Source: Calothrix sp. CSU_2_0
GTDB taxonomy: Bacteria > Cyanobacteriota > Cyanobacteriia > Cyanobacteriales > Nostocaceae
NCBI GenBank assembly: GCA_012034595.1
Contig: JAAUPE010000071.1
Coordinates: 1 to 35,123, forward strand
DNA length: 35,123 nt
Direction: 5' to 3'
Position 1 is the stretch's first letter. Each line of letters opens with the position of its first letter. The position numbers and the translations under genes are program-made. The notes under the pieces are model-generated. The model ran no database searches, was not told the origin of the DNA, and was given only the letters and a program-made list of their open reading frames with translations. This document shows positions 17,308 through 26,588 of the stretch, piece by piece.

Positions 17308-18394
17308 TATTCCTCGCTCCTAACTTTGACTCCTATTTCCGAATCTCGTAGTGGTTTAATCGGATTTGTTGGTTGTGCAGATGCAATTTCTGTAAGGGGG
17401 ATTTGCTTCTCGTTCCCTGGAATACTTTCTCTTTGATTGATGAGGTAAATACTAATTAAAGTCAAACCAACACCTGACCATTGAACTGGTGTTAAGACTT
17501 CACCCAGTAATAAATTACCAAATAATAAGGCAAATATAGGTGTCAAAAAAGTCAGCGAACTCAAACTGGTGAGATTTCCACTCGAAGCAAAGTAGAAAAA
17601 TAAAGCATATGCGATCGCGCTACCAAATATTGTCGCATAACCCAAAGCGAACCAGTCGGAACGGACTAAACCACTCCATTGCTGGGTTTCTGTGACTGCG
17701 GAAATACCCCACAAAGGCAAACCACCTAATATCATATGCCATCCTGTTGCCGTTACTGGGTCAGCATATTTGCACACGAACCGAATCATTACTGTTCCCA
17801 CTGCCATCGATAATGCTGCCAGCAACATTAACCACTCACCACTATTAAGAAGTAAGTGTAAAGAATTAATCGCGTCTTCAGTGGTCGGTAAAGTAATATG
17901 TAAACCCACATTAGATGCAAAGGAACCTGAGAAAATGCTTAAATCCAATCATCAGGTAAACCAATACAACTAATACCCACAACACCCAAAGCTAAACCCA
18001 ACCATCCCCATAGCCCAATATGTTCTTGAAACAGCCAGAAAGACATGAGTGCGACTGCGATCGGTTGGGAGTCAATCATTACCGAACCCAAACCAGCACC
18101 AGTCCGTACTAACCCCTCAGCCAAAAAACCTTGAAATAAAGCTCCATCCACAAGGGCAAATAATCCAATCCACAACCACGTTTTCCAGCCTTGCGGCTGC
18201 TTCCTCCCCTTTAATGCCGCAAAAATCAAAATTAAGATTCCAGCAGGTAAAATCCGCATTCCTGCCATAAATAAAGGTGAAGTATGGGCGATCGCACCTT
18301 TCATTGCCACCATTGACGTTCCCCAGAGGAAAAATGGTGCGATTAATAATACTGGAGCTAGGGGAAGTCGCGATGCACGCTCGTTCATTTGCAT
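17304..18394 (-). pseudogene. EamA/DMT-superfamily permease, frame broken by one missing base
   Basis: A ten-helix drug/metabolite-type transporter split into two frames. The first (ATG 18394) carries the first EamA repeat, with PVLLIAPFFLWGTSMVAMKGA, MAGMRILPAGILIL and LGVVGISCIGLPDDWI, then stops at 17939. The second frame carries SIFSGSFASNV..., the second EamA repeat (MLLAALSMAVGTVMIRFV, LTSLSSLTFLTPIFALLFGNLLLGEVL) and a C-terminal tail ending at 17304. One extra T in the ATTTAA run near 17943 gives DDWILSIFSG and a continuous protein of about 363 residues, the family's usual length. Substrate is unknown. This is the fourth gene in the window restored by inserting one base. Confidence 0.88.
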
Positions 18395-18443
18395 GGGGTT
18401 GCTGAAGCCTTGGTTTGAAGAAATGTAACTACACTAACTAATT

Positions 18444-20624
18444 TTACCAAATAATCACATACCCATCTTCACCATTAGCTCTACCTTTTCCATTTAAAAG
18501 TGGATTTTGTGGAGTTCCTGCTGCAACGTTAATTACTGCACAATTCCCATCAAAAAATAATACTTGTCCGTTTCCAGGTGTAAACCAAAAATCTCGCAAA
18601 GCTAAATCACTTGGTACTTTCAATAGTGCAGCATCTCCATCTTTATAAACAGGTGGTTTCTTACCGAGAAACTTTGTAAAACTGCGATCGCAGATTTGGA
18701 ATGACGAAAATGTTCCAACATATACATTGCTTTCATTATAAGCGAGGCTGCGAACCCTATTACTATTGGAACGTGTGGAAGTTGGTAATAAGCGAGGTAT
18801 TGAAAATTGCCCACGTTTGACCGTACCAGTAGATGCATCGATAATTCCGTAATAGCTAAAATGCGCGGATTTGCTATCAAATGCATTGTTGAAAATGTCG
18901 TATGTGATTAATGCTGATGTTGATAAGTCTTTGCCATTCCAGCGAAAAGCTGTATTCCCTCCTGCGGATTCTCCCAGAACTACGACTTCGCGAACTGACA
19001 AGTCAGCGCTTGCGCTATCGCTTGCGACAACTCGATAGATGCGGGTATCTGCCATGTCGTTACCGAGTTCGTTACCGGAAAAACCCCAGGTTTGCCATAG
19101 TTGCGTCAGGGTATTACTGATTTGGAAGCATCTTAAAAATGCGCTTTGAACTGGTTGTTTTTGTTTTGTATTACGTTGGTTATTATAGCCAACGACGTAG
19201 AGTTGATTATTTGCGATCGCGATATCTTCGACATAATCAGCTTTGATGGTAACTTGAGTTACAAGGTTATTACTGCTGTTATCAAAAATCCGGACAGTTT
19301 TATTTGCTAAATATGCGGTGAAATTGCGATCGCTGTCAATTCTTGCTTTTGTTGGGGGAGTTGGATTAGTAAATACAGTCGTCAGGTTATTTTGAATGAT
19401 GTTGTATTTCAGTAATTCGGTTTTGGTGGCAATAAATAGATGTTCACCACTATTTGACATATCAAATGGTGAAGTGGTTAAAGATGTTAGAGAAACTGGT
19501 TCATAATTATTGGGATTAAGTGTAAATAGAGTATTTTCATTAGTTACGAAAAGTTGATTTTGGCAATAAATAGCGGCACTAAGTTTACCAAGATTGAGAT
19601 AGGTTGCCATCCTGGGTTTTGGAAGTTCCAATGATTTGGCAGTTTTGATGGAAATAGTGGATAGAGTGTTATTGTTAGCAACGTACAAAGTGTCACCAAC
19701 CAAAACAGCAGATAAGATTTCATGGGGAGGTTTGGGAATACGATACCAAGTTTGATTATTCCACCAGAGAATTTCTTGGGAACGGGGATTATAAGTTAGT
19801 AGTGATGAGTCACTTAGGGGGAATAATCGGATATTTCCAGTTTGCGATCGCAATTGCTCCCATTCTGGATTATTATCTGGATTATTATCTGAATTATTAA
19901 TCGAACGCTGCCAAATACCTTGCTCTGTAGATGCATACAAAACACCATCTGGTGTCATACAAAGTTGTCCAAATGGTCCAAATGGTTTACCACTAAGATT
20001 GAGTAAACCGAGATTTTCGGTAATATCAGTTTGCTTATCTTTTTCAATTTGCCAAACCGTTTCCCTTGCAATTGGCTTTTTATCTTGCTCAAAAAGTTGT
20101 TTTGCTCGGTACTTTAATCCAAACCAGAAATTATCACCTTTTGCAGCAATTCCTACAGATTGATTAGAATCCCAAAGTTTAAGTGGAGCAATTTCGCTTT
20201 TTATCCAAGTACTACCAGGAATATATTTGTGTAAATATCCACCTTCATTAATACCCCATAAATTATCACCATCAACAGTCGCTAAATCCACAAAACTACT
20301 ATTAGCAATTGCCTTCCATTGTCCAGTTTCCAATTGCATTTCATAAGCAAGAGCATTGACAATTACATAAGCAACCGTATCACCAATTAGGTATTGGGAA
20401 ATATTGCCAGCATTCGGAGAAAACGCGATCGCATTCCAAGTTCCATCATCTTGATATTGCCAAATTTGTTTTTTTGTGGCTAATACCAAGTTGTTATTTG
20501 TACTGAGGTGTATAGAAATAATATCACCAACAGTTGTAGGTAAATTAGCTTTAACCCAGGTTTCTTTAATAAAGGATATTCCAGATAAAGAAACACTTGG
20601 GGGGTTTTCCTGCGTTAGTGTCAT
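18444..20624 (-). CDS. Large beta-propeller-like protein of unknown function
   Basis: A 726-residue protein without signal peptide or membrane segment. It is built of short beta-rich units with repeated 'NNxLVLATKxxIWQY', 'DGVLYASTEQGIWQRS', 'GDTLYVANNNTLSTI', 'NQLFVTNENTLFTLN', 'GEHLFIATKTELLKYN' and 'NNQLYVVGYNN' phrases. These resemble the blades of one or two beta-propellers. A short Asn/Asp repeat (NNSDNNPDNNPE) lies at about 253-264. No enzymatic motif is recognised. Propellers usually bind protein or sugar partners. A GC-rich stretch of palindromic words near 18990-19025 codes for SDSASADLS and may be a repeat inserted in frame. Neighbours are a membrane-anchored small protein and the EamA remnant; neither suggests a role. 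Confidence 0.75.
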   Translation of the reverse strand: MTLTQENPPSVSLSGISFIKETWVKANLPTTVGDIISIHLSTNNNLVLATKKQIWQYQDDGTWNAIAFSPNAGNISQYLIGDTVAYVIVNALAYEMQLETGQWKAIANSSFVDLATVDGDNLWGINEGGYLHKYIPGSTWIKSEIAPLKLWDSNQSVGIAAKGDNFWFGLKYRAKQLFEQDKKPIARETVWQIEKDKQTDITENLGLLNLSGKPFGPFGQLCMTPDGVLYASTEQGIWQRSINNSDNNPDNNPEWEQLRSQTGNIRLFPLSDSSLLTYNPRSQEILWWNNQTWYRIPKPPHEILSAVLVGDTLYVANNNTLSTISIKTAKSLELPKPRMATYLNLGKLSAAIYCQNQLFVTNENTLFTLNPNNYEPVSLTSLTTSPFDMSNSGEHLFIATKTELLKYNIIQNNLTTVFTNPTPPTKARIDSDRNFTAYLANKTVRIFDNSSNNLVTQVTIKADYVEDIAIANNQLYVVGYNNQRNTKQKQPVQSAFLRCFQISNTLTQLWQTWGFSGNELGNDMADTRIYRVVASDSASADLSVREVVVLGESAGGNTAFRWNGKDLSTSALITYDIFNNAFDSKSAHFSYYGIIDASTGTVKRGQFSIPRLLPTSTRSNSNRVRSLAYNESNVYVGTFSSFQICDRSFTKFLGKKPPVYKDGDAALLKVPSDLALRDFWFTPGNGQVLFFDGNCAVINVAAGTPQNPLLNGKGRANGEDGYVIIW

Positions 20625-20744
20625 CTTATTACCAAATGTATAAATTAGTAGTTTGGTGATAACACTGGTTTTAAGTAAATGGAAAGGGGGTGAGAGCCAT
20701 GAGGGGTAAAGGCAGTTCTTGGCAATCCAAAACTCAAAATCAAA

Positions 20745-21326
20745 TCACCAAGCTTCAACCCAATAAACAATTGTCGAATCTAAGCGACTAATTGCTACCC
20801 CGTAACTGTTTCCATGATTCCATTTAAATTCTTTTTGCCCTTTGTCTTCCGCACCCAATACTAGTACATCATAATCTGGTGGAAACGTACCATTTTCAGC
20901 ATCATCGCTAGTGTAAAAAAATGTCGTTGGAATTCCATTTTTTTGGTTACTGTGGTCATTCGTGTCACCACCTTTATACTTATACTTCGCTGCTCGACTA
21001 TATTGTGCGATCGCGCTTTCTATCTTTTTTCGTGGCTGTTTAAATTTAACCTGAAATGCACTGCCTCCTTGTGTTGATGCTGGAACATAAACTAAATGTA
21101 CATTGGTTGCATCAGTTGGGATTGACTTAGGAAAATGTGTTACAAGTGTTTGATTTAACCAATATTTGTAGCGAATCTCGCTGTATTTACTATTATCTTT
21201 AACTATTGTCATTTCTTCGCTTTTATCTAATGCCCGACTAAGAAAAAAACCTCCTCCAACTAGTCCAATTCCACCACATGCCATTAATAGGATTGTTAAA
21301 AATTTGACAAAATTCGATTTTTTCAT
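20745..21326 (-). CDS. Membrane-anchored or exported hypothetical protein
   Basis: A 193-residue protein of unknown function. Residues 8-30 form one hydrophobic segment rich in Gly (FVKFLTILLMACGGIGLVGGGFFL) after a KKSNFVK basic start, which would act as a signal anchor. An 'LMACGG' stretch resembles a lipobox, but the cysteine lies mid-helix, so a lipoprotein is uncertain. The rest is soluble and would lie outside the cytoplasmic membrane (about 35-193), with aromatic strands such as IPTTFFYTSDDA, YDVLVLGAED and IVYWVEAW. It lies between mutS and the beta-propeller gene on the same strand, 120 nt from the latter. Confidence 0.65.
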   Translation of the reverse strand: MKKSNFVKFLTILLMACGGIGLVGGGFFLSRALDKSEEMTIVKDNSKYSEIRYKYWLNQTLVTHFPKSIPTDATNVHLVYVPASTQGGSAFQVKFKQPRKKIESAIAQYSRAAKYKYKGGDTNDHSNQKNGIPTTFFYTSDDAENGTFPPDYDVLVLGAEDKGQKEFKWNHGNSYGVAISRLDSTIVYWVEAW

Positions 21327-21481
21327 CGAGTTGGGTGCTAATTTAAGCTTTTGATATCTTACTACCTAACTACTACCTGAATCAGTGATTTTCCGTATCT
21401 AGCTCAAGATATATTTACAAAAAGAAAATATTATTTCTGTATTTATACTGTTGTTATCAATTTAATATCAAGCAACTAATC

Positions 21482-21517
21482 AAAAATATCCTGGACTTCT
21501 CAAAAAGCCCAGGATAT
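21482..21517 (-). terminator. Intrinsic terminator downstream of mutS
   Basis: Read on the minus strand, ATATCCTGG and CCAGGATAT form a 9-bp perfect stem around a 14-nt loop, followed at once by TTTT. It lies 127 nt after the mutS stop and before the next minus-strand gene. Confidence 0.6.
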
Positions 21518-21643
21518 GGATTCAGAAAAATTTTATTATTAGACATAGCAATAATTAAATTCGGTCGATGTCTATTTGAGAAGTTCAATTTTTAACCGTT
21601 TTTAGTATTGCGTATCAAGTGGAATGAAACTATAAATGTACAT

Positions 21644-24214
21644 CTACTCCAAATTTTGCAACCCCAGGGAAATCTTACTATGCTGCTCGATTTGCCCCAT
21701 AACTTGCTTTGCTCGCTTAATTACCACGGGAGGTAAACCAGCTAATCTTCCCGCTTCAATTCCGTAGGATTTTTGCGCTCCACCGGGTTGCACTTGATGC
21801 AAAAATATAATTTGGTCGGGCATTTCCTTGACTGTAACTTGATAATTTGCGACATTTTCTAAAATACCCGCAAGCTCATTCAACTCATGATAGTGAGTCG
21901 CAAAAATAGTCCTAGCTTTAATATCCGTCGCTAAATATTCTGCCACAGCCCAAGCAATCGATAACCCATCAAAAGTTGCCGTACCCCGTCCAATTTCATC
22001 CAGTAAGATAAGCGATCGCGATGTGGCATGGTTGAGGATATTTGCGGTTTCGTTCATCTCCACCATAAAGGTAGATTGTCCTGTTGCTAAATCATCGACA
22101 GCACCAACACGGGTAAAAACGCGATCGCATATTCCCAATTTTGCATATTTGGCTGGGACAAAAGAACCAATCTGTGCCATTAATTGCAGTAAACCAACTT
22201 GACGCAAATAACAACTCTTTCCACTGGCATTTGGTCCAGTTAAAATCACTAAATCGGGGGAAGAATCTTGTTTTTGCCCATTCCCCAAATTAGTCGAATT
22301 CGGCACAAAGAAACCCGCAGGCAACGACTGCTCCACCACTGGATGTCTGCCATCAACTATGTATATTTCCCTACTTTCAACAATTGTTGGACGACAATAA
22401 CCTTGAATTACCGCCAATTCAGCCAAACCACACAACACATCAGCAGCTGCGATCGCACGGGAAAGATTACGAATTGTCTCTGCATGGGTAGCAACTTCTT
22501 CCCGCAATGCTACAAATATCTCGTATTCCAACTTAAATAAGTCGTCTTGAGCGTTGAGAATCCGGGTTTCCCGTTCTTTCAACTCTGCGGTAATATATCT
22601 TTCCTCATTTGTCAAGGTCTGTTTGCGAATATAATTTGAGGGTACTTGGTCGGATTTGGCACGGGAAATGCTAATATAATATCCAAAAGTCTTATTAAAA
22701 CCCACCTTCAACGTCGGAACACCAGTTCTTCCCCGCTCCTCAACTTCCAAATTCGCAATCCATCTTTGGTCTTCCTCCACCAATGCTTTGCGATCGTCCA
22801 ACTGGGGATTGATACCACCACGAATCACACCACCTTCCTTAATTTGGATTGGTGGAGATTCGACAATGTGGGCACTAATTTTCCGTCCCAAAACTTCCAT
22901 TTCTGGGGGTACTTTCTGCAATGCTTTGAGGAAAGGTGAATTTGCCTCTGCAACTATATAAGCTAACTCTGGCAACTTCGATAAAGAATCAGCCAAAGCT
23001 TTTAAATCGCGAGCATTTGCCCTTCCCGAACCTGCCCTTCCCGTCAACCGTTCCAAATCGTATATTTGCTTTAATAGCTGCCGAATATCATGACGCAGGG
23101 CAGTATTTTCCACTAATTCTTGAATTGTATCTTGACGGGAATTAATCCCCTTAACATCGAGTAGCGGTTGTAACAACCATCTTCGTAATGCTCGTCCCCC
23201 CATTGCCGTCGAAGTTCTATCCAGCGACCATAGTAAGGAACCATGATAAACACCATCGCGAACCGTCTGCGTAATTTCCAGGTTGCGACGGGTTTGACTA
23301 TCCACCACTAAAAAATCAGTAAGCGTATAACTACGAAGGGGTTGCAAGTAAATTTTGCTTTCCTTCTGGGTTTCCTCCAAATATTCCAGCAAACCACCAG
23401 CAGCACGCACAGCAAGGGGAAGATGTTCGCAACCAATACCCTCTAGAGACTTTAACTTGAACTTTTGGAGTAACCGACTGCGAGCTTCACCGACAGAAAA
23501 AGGGATTTGCGATCGCATACAATAACAAAAACTTGCTGGTAAGCATTCCGGTAAACTTGAAGATTTTTCACCGGGACGTAATAATGCTCCTAAATCTGGT
23601 GCGTTGGTGGGAATTAATATTTCCGCAGGTTGTAACCGCATTACTTCCTGGGTTAAATGCTCTAAATTTGTACTTTGGGTGGTGAGAAATTCCCCAGTGG
23701 AGATATCTGTATAAGATAACCCCCAATTATCCCCAATAATTACCACCGCAGCTAAATAATTATTTTTACTTGCCTTGAGCATCCCATCTTCGAGCAGTGT
23801 ACCGGGAGTAATAATTCGCGTGACTTCCCGACGTACTAATCTACCAGCAGCTTCCGCAGCATCTTCAACTTGGTCGCAAATCACCACAGCATAACCCTTG
23901 GCAACCAAATCTGTCGCGTGACGTTCCCATGCATGGTGGGGAACACCTGACATTGCTACCCTTCCTTGTTCCCCTGCTTGCTTGCTTGTAAGTACTAGTT
24001 CCAATTCCTGCGCTAAAGTTACCGCATCGCTAAAATAACACTCGAAAAAATCGCCTACACGATAAAAAAGTACCGCATGGGGGTGCATTTCCTTGACTTC
24101 GACATAATGCTGATACATCTGACTCAGCTTGCTGACATCAACCTTACGGTGGTCTGTAATGTAAGCATTTGCCTTGTTAGCAGTCGATTGGGATGCGGAG
24201 TAAGATGCAGTCAT
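21644..24214 (-). CDS. mutS: DNA mismatch repair protein MutS
   Basis: An 856-residue MutS1 protein that recognises mismatches and small loops. The mismatch-binding Phe-x-Glu motif is visible in [10 protein letters not shown] (52-61), in the N-terminal domain that begins [23 protein letters not shown]. Core and clamp domains follow. The C-terminal ATPase has Walker A GPNASGKS (660-667), the signature STFMVEMNE and Walker [12 protein letters not shown] (around 736-746), then ATHYHEL. The family-typical [12 protein letters not shown] is near the end. The ATG at 24214 is preferred; an in-frame TTG at 24238 adds eight residues. Three or more HIP1 sites lie in the gene. It is divergent from the restriction-modification cassette across about 190 nt. 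No mutL is in the window. Confidence 0.97.
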   Translation of the reverse strand: MTASYSASQSTANKANAYITDHRKVDVSKLSQMYQHYVEVKEMHPHAVLFYRVGDFFECYFSDAVTLAQELELVLTSKQAGEQGRVAMSGVPHHAWERHATDLVAKGYAVVICDQVEDAAEAAGRLVRREVTRIITPGTLLEDGMLKASKNNYLAAVVIIGDNWGLSYTDISTGEFLTTQSTNLEHLTQEVMRLQPAEILIPTNAPDLGALLRPGEKSSSLPECLPASFCYCMRSQIPFSVGEARSRLLQKFKLKSLEGIGCEHLPLAVRAAGGLLEYLEETQKESKIYLQPLRSYTLTDFLVVDSQTRRNLEITQTVRDGVYHGSLLWSLDRTSTAMGGRALRRWLLQPLLDVKGINSRQDTIQELVENTALRHDIRQLLKQIYDLERLTGRAGSGRANARDLKALADSLSKLPELAYIVAEANSPFLKALQKVPPEMEVLGRKISAHIVESPPIQIKEGGVIRGGINPQLDDRKALVEEDQRWIANLEVEERGRTGVPTLKVGFNKTFGYYISISRAKSDQVPSNYIRKQTLTNEERYITAELKERETRILNAQDDLFKLEYEIFVALREEVATHAETIRNLSRAIAAADVLCGLAELAVIQGYCRPTIVESREIYIVDGRHPVVEQSLPAGFFVPNSTNLGNGQKQDSSPDLVILTGPNASGKSCYLRQVGLLQLMAQIGSFVPAKYAKLGICDRVFTRVGAVDDLATGQSTFMVEMNETANILNHATSRSLILLDEIGRGTATFDGLSIAWAVAEYLATDIKARTIFATHYHELNELAGILENVANYQVTVKEMPDQIIFLHQVQPGGAQKSYGIEAGRLAGLPPVVIKRAKQVMGQIEQHSKISLGLQNLE

Positions 24215-24407
24215 GGGTATCGATAACGAAGAAGTCAACCTGACAATACTTGATGATAGCGTGGAGTGGGGTTTGCTTGGAAGTGACTTTAAGGTTTATT
24301 TATTTTTCAGATTATTTTATTTAAAAATCGTCAAGAATAACGTATTATCTGCTAGCAGCCAGTATTGCCTAATCACGTGGTTACAAAATATACAATTATC
24401 TAAATAA

Positions 24408-25508
24408 ATGACTAAAAATTTTGAGAAACCAGAATTATTTGGAATTACAAACTCTAATAGAGATTTTACACAGCAAGAAAGTTGGGGAAAAAATCAATTT
24501 AATAATTCTTTTCCGGCATCTTTAGCATGTTACATGGATTATGTCGGATTAGAACCAGTTTATTTAATGTTGGATAAAAACCTCAAAGTGACACATAAAA
24601 AAATCGAAGTAACCGAAATTTTTGGTCTTAAACCTCTTTCTCCTAATTTATTCTTTGCATTTGAGAGTGATTATGTACCATATCGCAAGATAGTGACAGG
24701 TAAATTACCAAGGGTTGATTTAGTGACACTGGATACAATCTCTGATGCATCTTGCCTGCAAGGAATCGAAATTAAGTTAACAGCATTACCGGATAACTCA
24801 ACTTACAAGTTGAGTGATGATAAATACGGTTGTGAAATAGTTACTAGACCAGATACTATAGTTTATTTGGCATTAAGCATAGTTAATAAATTTCAAAATC
24901 ACAGAGATATCTTACTTAATTATTTTGATCCTGTATTTAGTAAAATTATAGATTGGGCAAGTATACGAACTATATTGCCTCATATATCAGATATTGTTGA
25001 TTGTATAGATAATTTGCTGATCGATTATATTGATATTCAGACACCTCTTGTAATGCAGCCTGTATGGAAAACAGTAGGAAAAACATCTAAGTTATATAAA
25101 AACTGTTTAGATATATTTATCTGGAGTAATTTTGCATTCACACGGTTGTTTTTTGATATGACCAAGAGGTGTATTAAAAAAGAAGAAACAATACAAAGAC
25201 CTATGCGCTCTGTAATTTGGTTAGGAAGGATGTTATATGATTTTGCACAAACTGGAAAAGTACACCATAAGCTAATTATTGATACTTTGACATACAATAC
25301 AAAAAATGATAAAGCTTTTGCTTTGAATGGTTTAAATACCTTTAATTATATGAAATGCCAAGAACTATTATCACCTAGAGTTACAAAAGATGAAGTCAAA
25401 AGTATTATCCTTGGTGGAGGTCAAAACTTCTTAAGCCCAGAAAGACGTTTTGATGCTATTATCTTGAGTAATCCAGAAATTTTTGACGAAACGCTAAAGC
25501 AAATTTGA
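24408..25508 (+). CDS. Type II restriction endonuclease, HindVP/HgiDI family
   Basis: A 366-residue protein resembling the HindVP restriction endonuclease family (HindVP, HgiDI), whose characterised members recognise GRCGYC. Family-like stretches are LFGITNSNRDF (10-20), the ESWGKNQFNNSFPASLACYM block (24-43), PNLFFAFESDYVPY and KLPRVDLVTLD. A PD-(D/E)XK-type active site can be read as Asp104 in PRVDLV and Glu121-Ile-Lys123 in GIEIKLTALPD. The methyltransferase gene begins 8 nt after its stop. Base composition is more AT-rich than neighbouring genes and no HIP1 site occurs here, which suggests acquisition by transfer. Specificity is inferred from the family, not shown by this sequence. Confidence 0.85.
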   Translation: MTKNFEKPELFGITNSNRDFTQQESWGKNQFNNSFPASLACYMDYVGLEPVYLMLDKNLKVTHKKIEVTEIFGLKPLSPNLFFAFESDYVPYRKIVTGKLPRVDLVTLDTISDASCLQGIEIKLTALPDNSTYKLSDDKYGCEIVTRPDTIVYLALSIVNKFQNHRDILLNYFDPVFSKIIDWASIRTILPHISDIVDCIDNLLIDYIDIQTPLVMQPVWKTVGKTSKLYKNCLDIFIWSNFAFTRLFFDMTKRCIKKEETIQRPMRSVIWLGRMLYDFAQTGKVHHKLIIDTLTYNTKNDKAFALNGLNTFNYMKCQELLSPRVTKDEVKSIILGGGQNFLSPERRFDAIILSNPEIFDETLKQI

Positions 25509-25516
25509 TTACAGTA

Positions 25517-26506
25517 ATGGCAGTACAAAATTTAAGTCATACTTTAAAAACAATCGATTTATTCGCTGGATGTGGAGGGTTTTCTCTAGGTTTCCAAAAT
25601 GCAGGCTTTGATATAGTAGCTGCTTTTGATAATTGGAAACCAGCAATTGAAGTTTATAGAAAAAATTTTAAACACCCCATTTATAATTGCGATTTGGGAA
25701 ACTTAGAGAATTACTTATTATTACAACAATTGAATCCAGATATTATTATTGGTGGGGCACCTTGTCAGGATTTTTCTAGTGCTGGTAAACGTGATGAAGA
25801 TTTAGGTAGAGGTGATTTAAGTATATCTTTTGCGGAAATAATTGCTGCCATCAAACCCAATTTTTTTGTGATGGAAAACGTCGATCGATATACAAAGTCG
25901 CGAAAATACACCCAAGTTCGTAATATATTAAAAATCAGTGGTTATGGGTTAACGGAAGCTGTAATTAATGCGGGTTTATGTGGTGTGCCTCAAAATAGAA
26001 AAAGGTACTTCTGTATCGGTGAATTAAATGGGGAAGATGATAGTTTAATTACATATTTAAAAGCAAATTTGGCGAAAAATCCAATTACAGTGAGGGAATA
26101 TCTAGGAGACAGTTTAGGAATACAATTCTATTACAGACATCCCAGAAGCTATAAGAGAAGGGCAATTTTTAGTATTGATGAACCAAGTCCAACAATTAGA
26201 GGTGTAAATAGACCAATTCCTAAAACTTATCAACTTCATCATCAAGATGCAGCACCAATTACTCAAGAACTTCGTCCATTAACCACAATTGAGAGAAGTT
26301 ATATACAAACTTTTCCTCATAATTTTGTATTTGATCGATTAAATTATTCTCAAACAGATTTGGAACAGATGATCGGGAATGCAGTACCCGTTAAACTTGC
26401 GGAGTATGTGGGAAGATGTTTGTTGAGTTATATAGAAGATAAAAATACTTGTAAAAATCCAGCTAAATATAAATTCCAACCAAAACAACTGTATTTAGAA
26501 ATCTGA
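25517..26506 (+). CDS. DNA (cytosine-5-)-methyltransferase of the restriction-modification cassette
   Basis: A 329-residue C5-cytosine methyltransferase. The motifs occur in canonical order: I DLFAGCGGFSLGF (14-26), IV GGAPCQDFSSAGKR with catalytic Cys83, VI MENVDR (119-124), VIII QNRKRYF, and IX-X ending RSYIQTFPHNF and MIGNAVPVKLA. The target-recognition region between VIII and IX is short, consistent with a single-specificity type II enzyme. The ATG at 25517 is preferred; an in-frame TTG at 25505 overlaps the endonuclease stop. It would protect host DNA from the partner enzyme by methylating a cytosine in the same site. A weak 6-bp inverted repeat (26509-26532) follows the stop. No C-protein gene is seen upstream. 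Confidence 0.95.
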   Translation: MAVQNLSHTLKTIDLFAGCGGFSLGFQNAGFDIVAAFDNWKPAIEVYRKNFKHPIYNCDLGNLENYLLLQQLNPDIIIGGAPCQDFSSAGKRDEDLGRGDLSISFAEIIAAIKPNFFVMENVDRYTKSRKYTQVRNILKISGYGLTEAVINAGLCGVPQNRKRYFCIGELNGEDDSLITYLKANLAKNPITVREYLGDSLGIQFYYRHPRSYKRRAIFSIDEPSPTIRGVNRPIPKTYQLHHQDAAPITQELRPLTTIERSYIQTFPHNFVFDRLNYSQTDLEQMIGNAVPVKLAEYVGRCLLSYIEDKNTCKNPAKYKFQPKQLYLEI

Positions 26507-26588
26507 TTCAGGTTTTGATATCGCAGAACCTGCCACTTCCCCATATTTGCAATAATTGGTGGTTTGGTCTGTTTTTAGCAAGATGATA

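Noticed and set aside
26509-26532. CAGGTT/AACCTG hairpin after the methyltransferase as a terminator
   Set aside because: Only a 6-bp stem, 12-nt loop and no U-tract on either strand.
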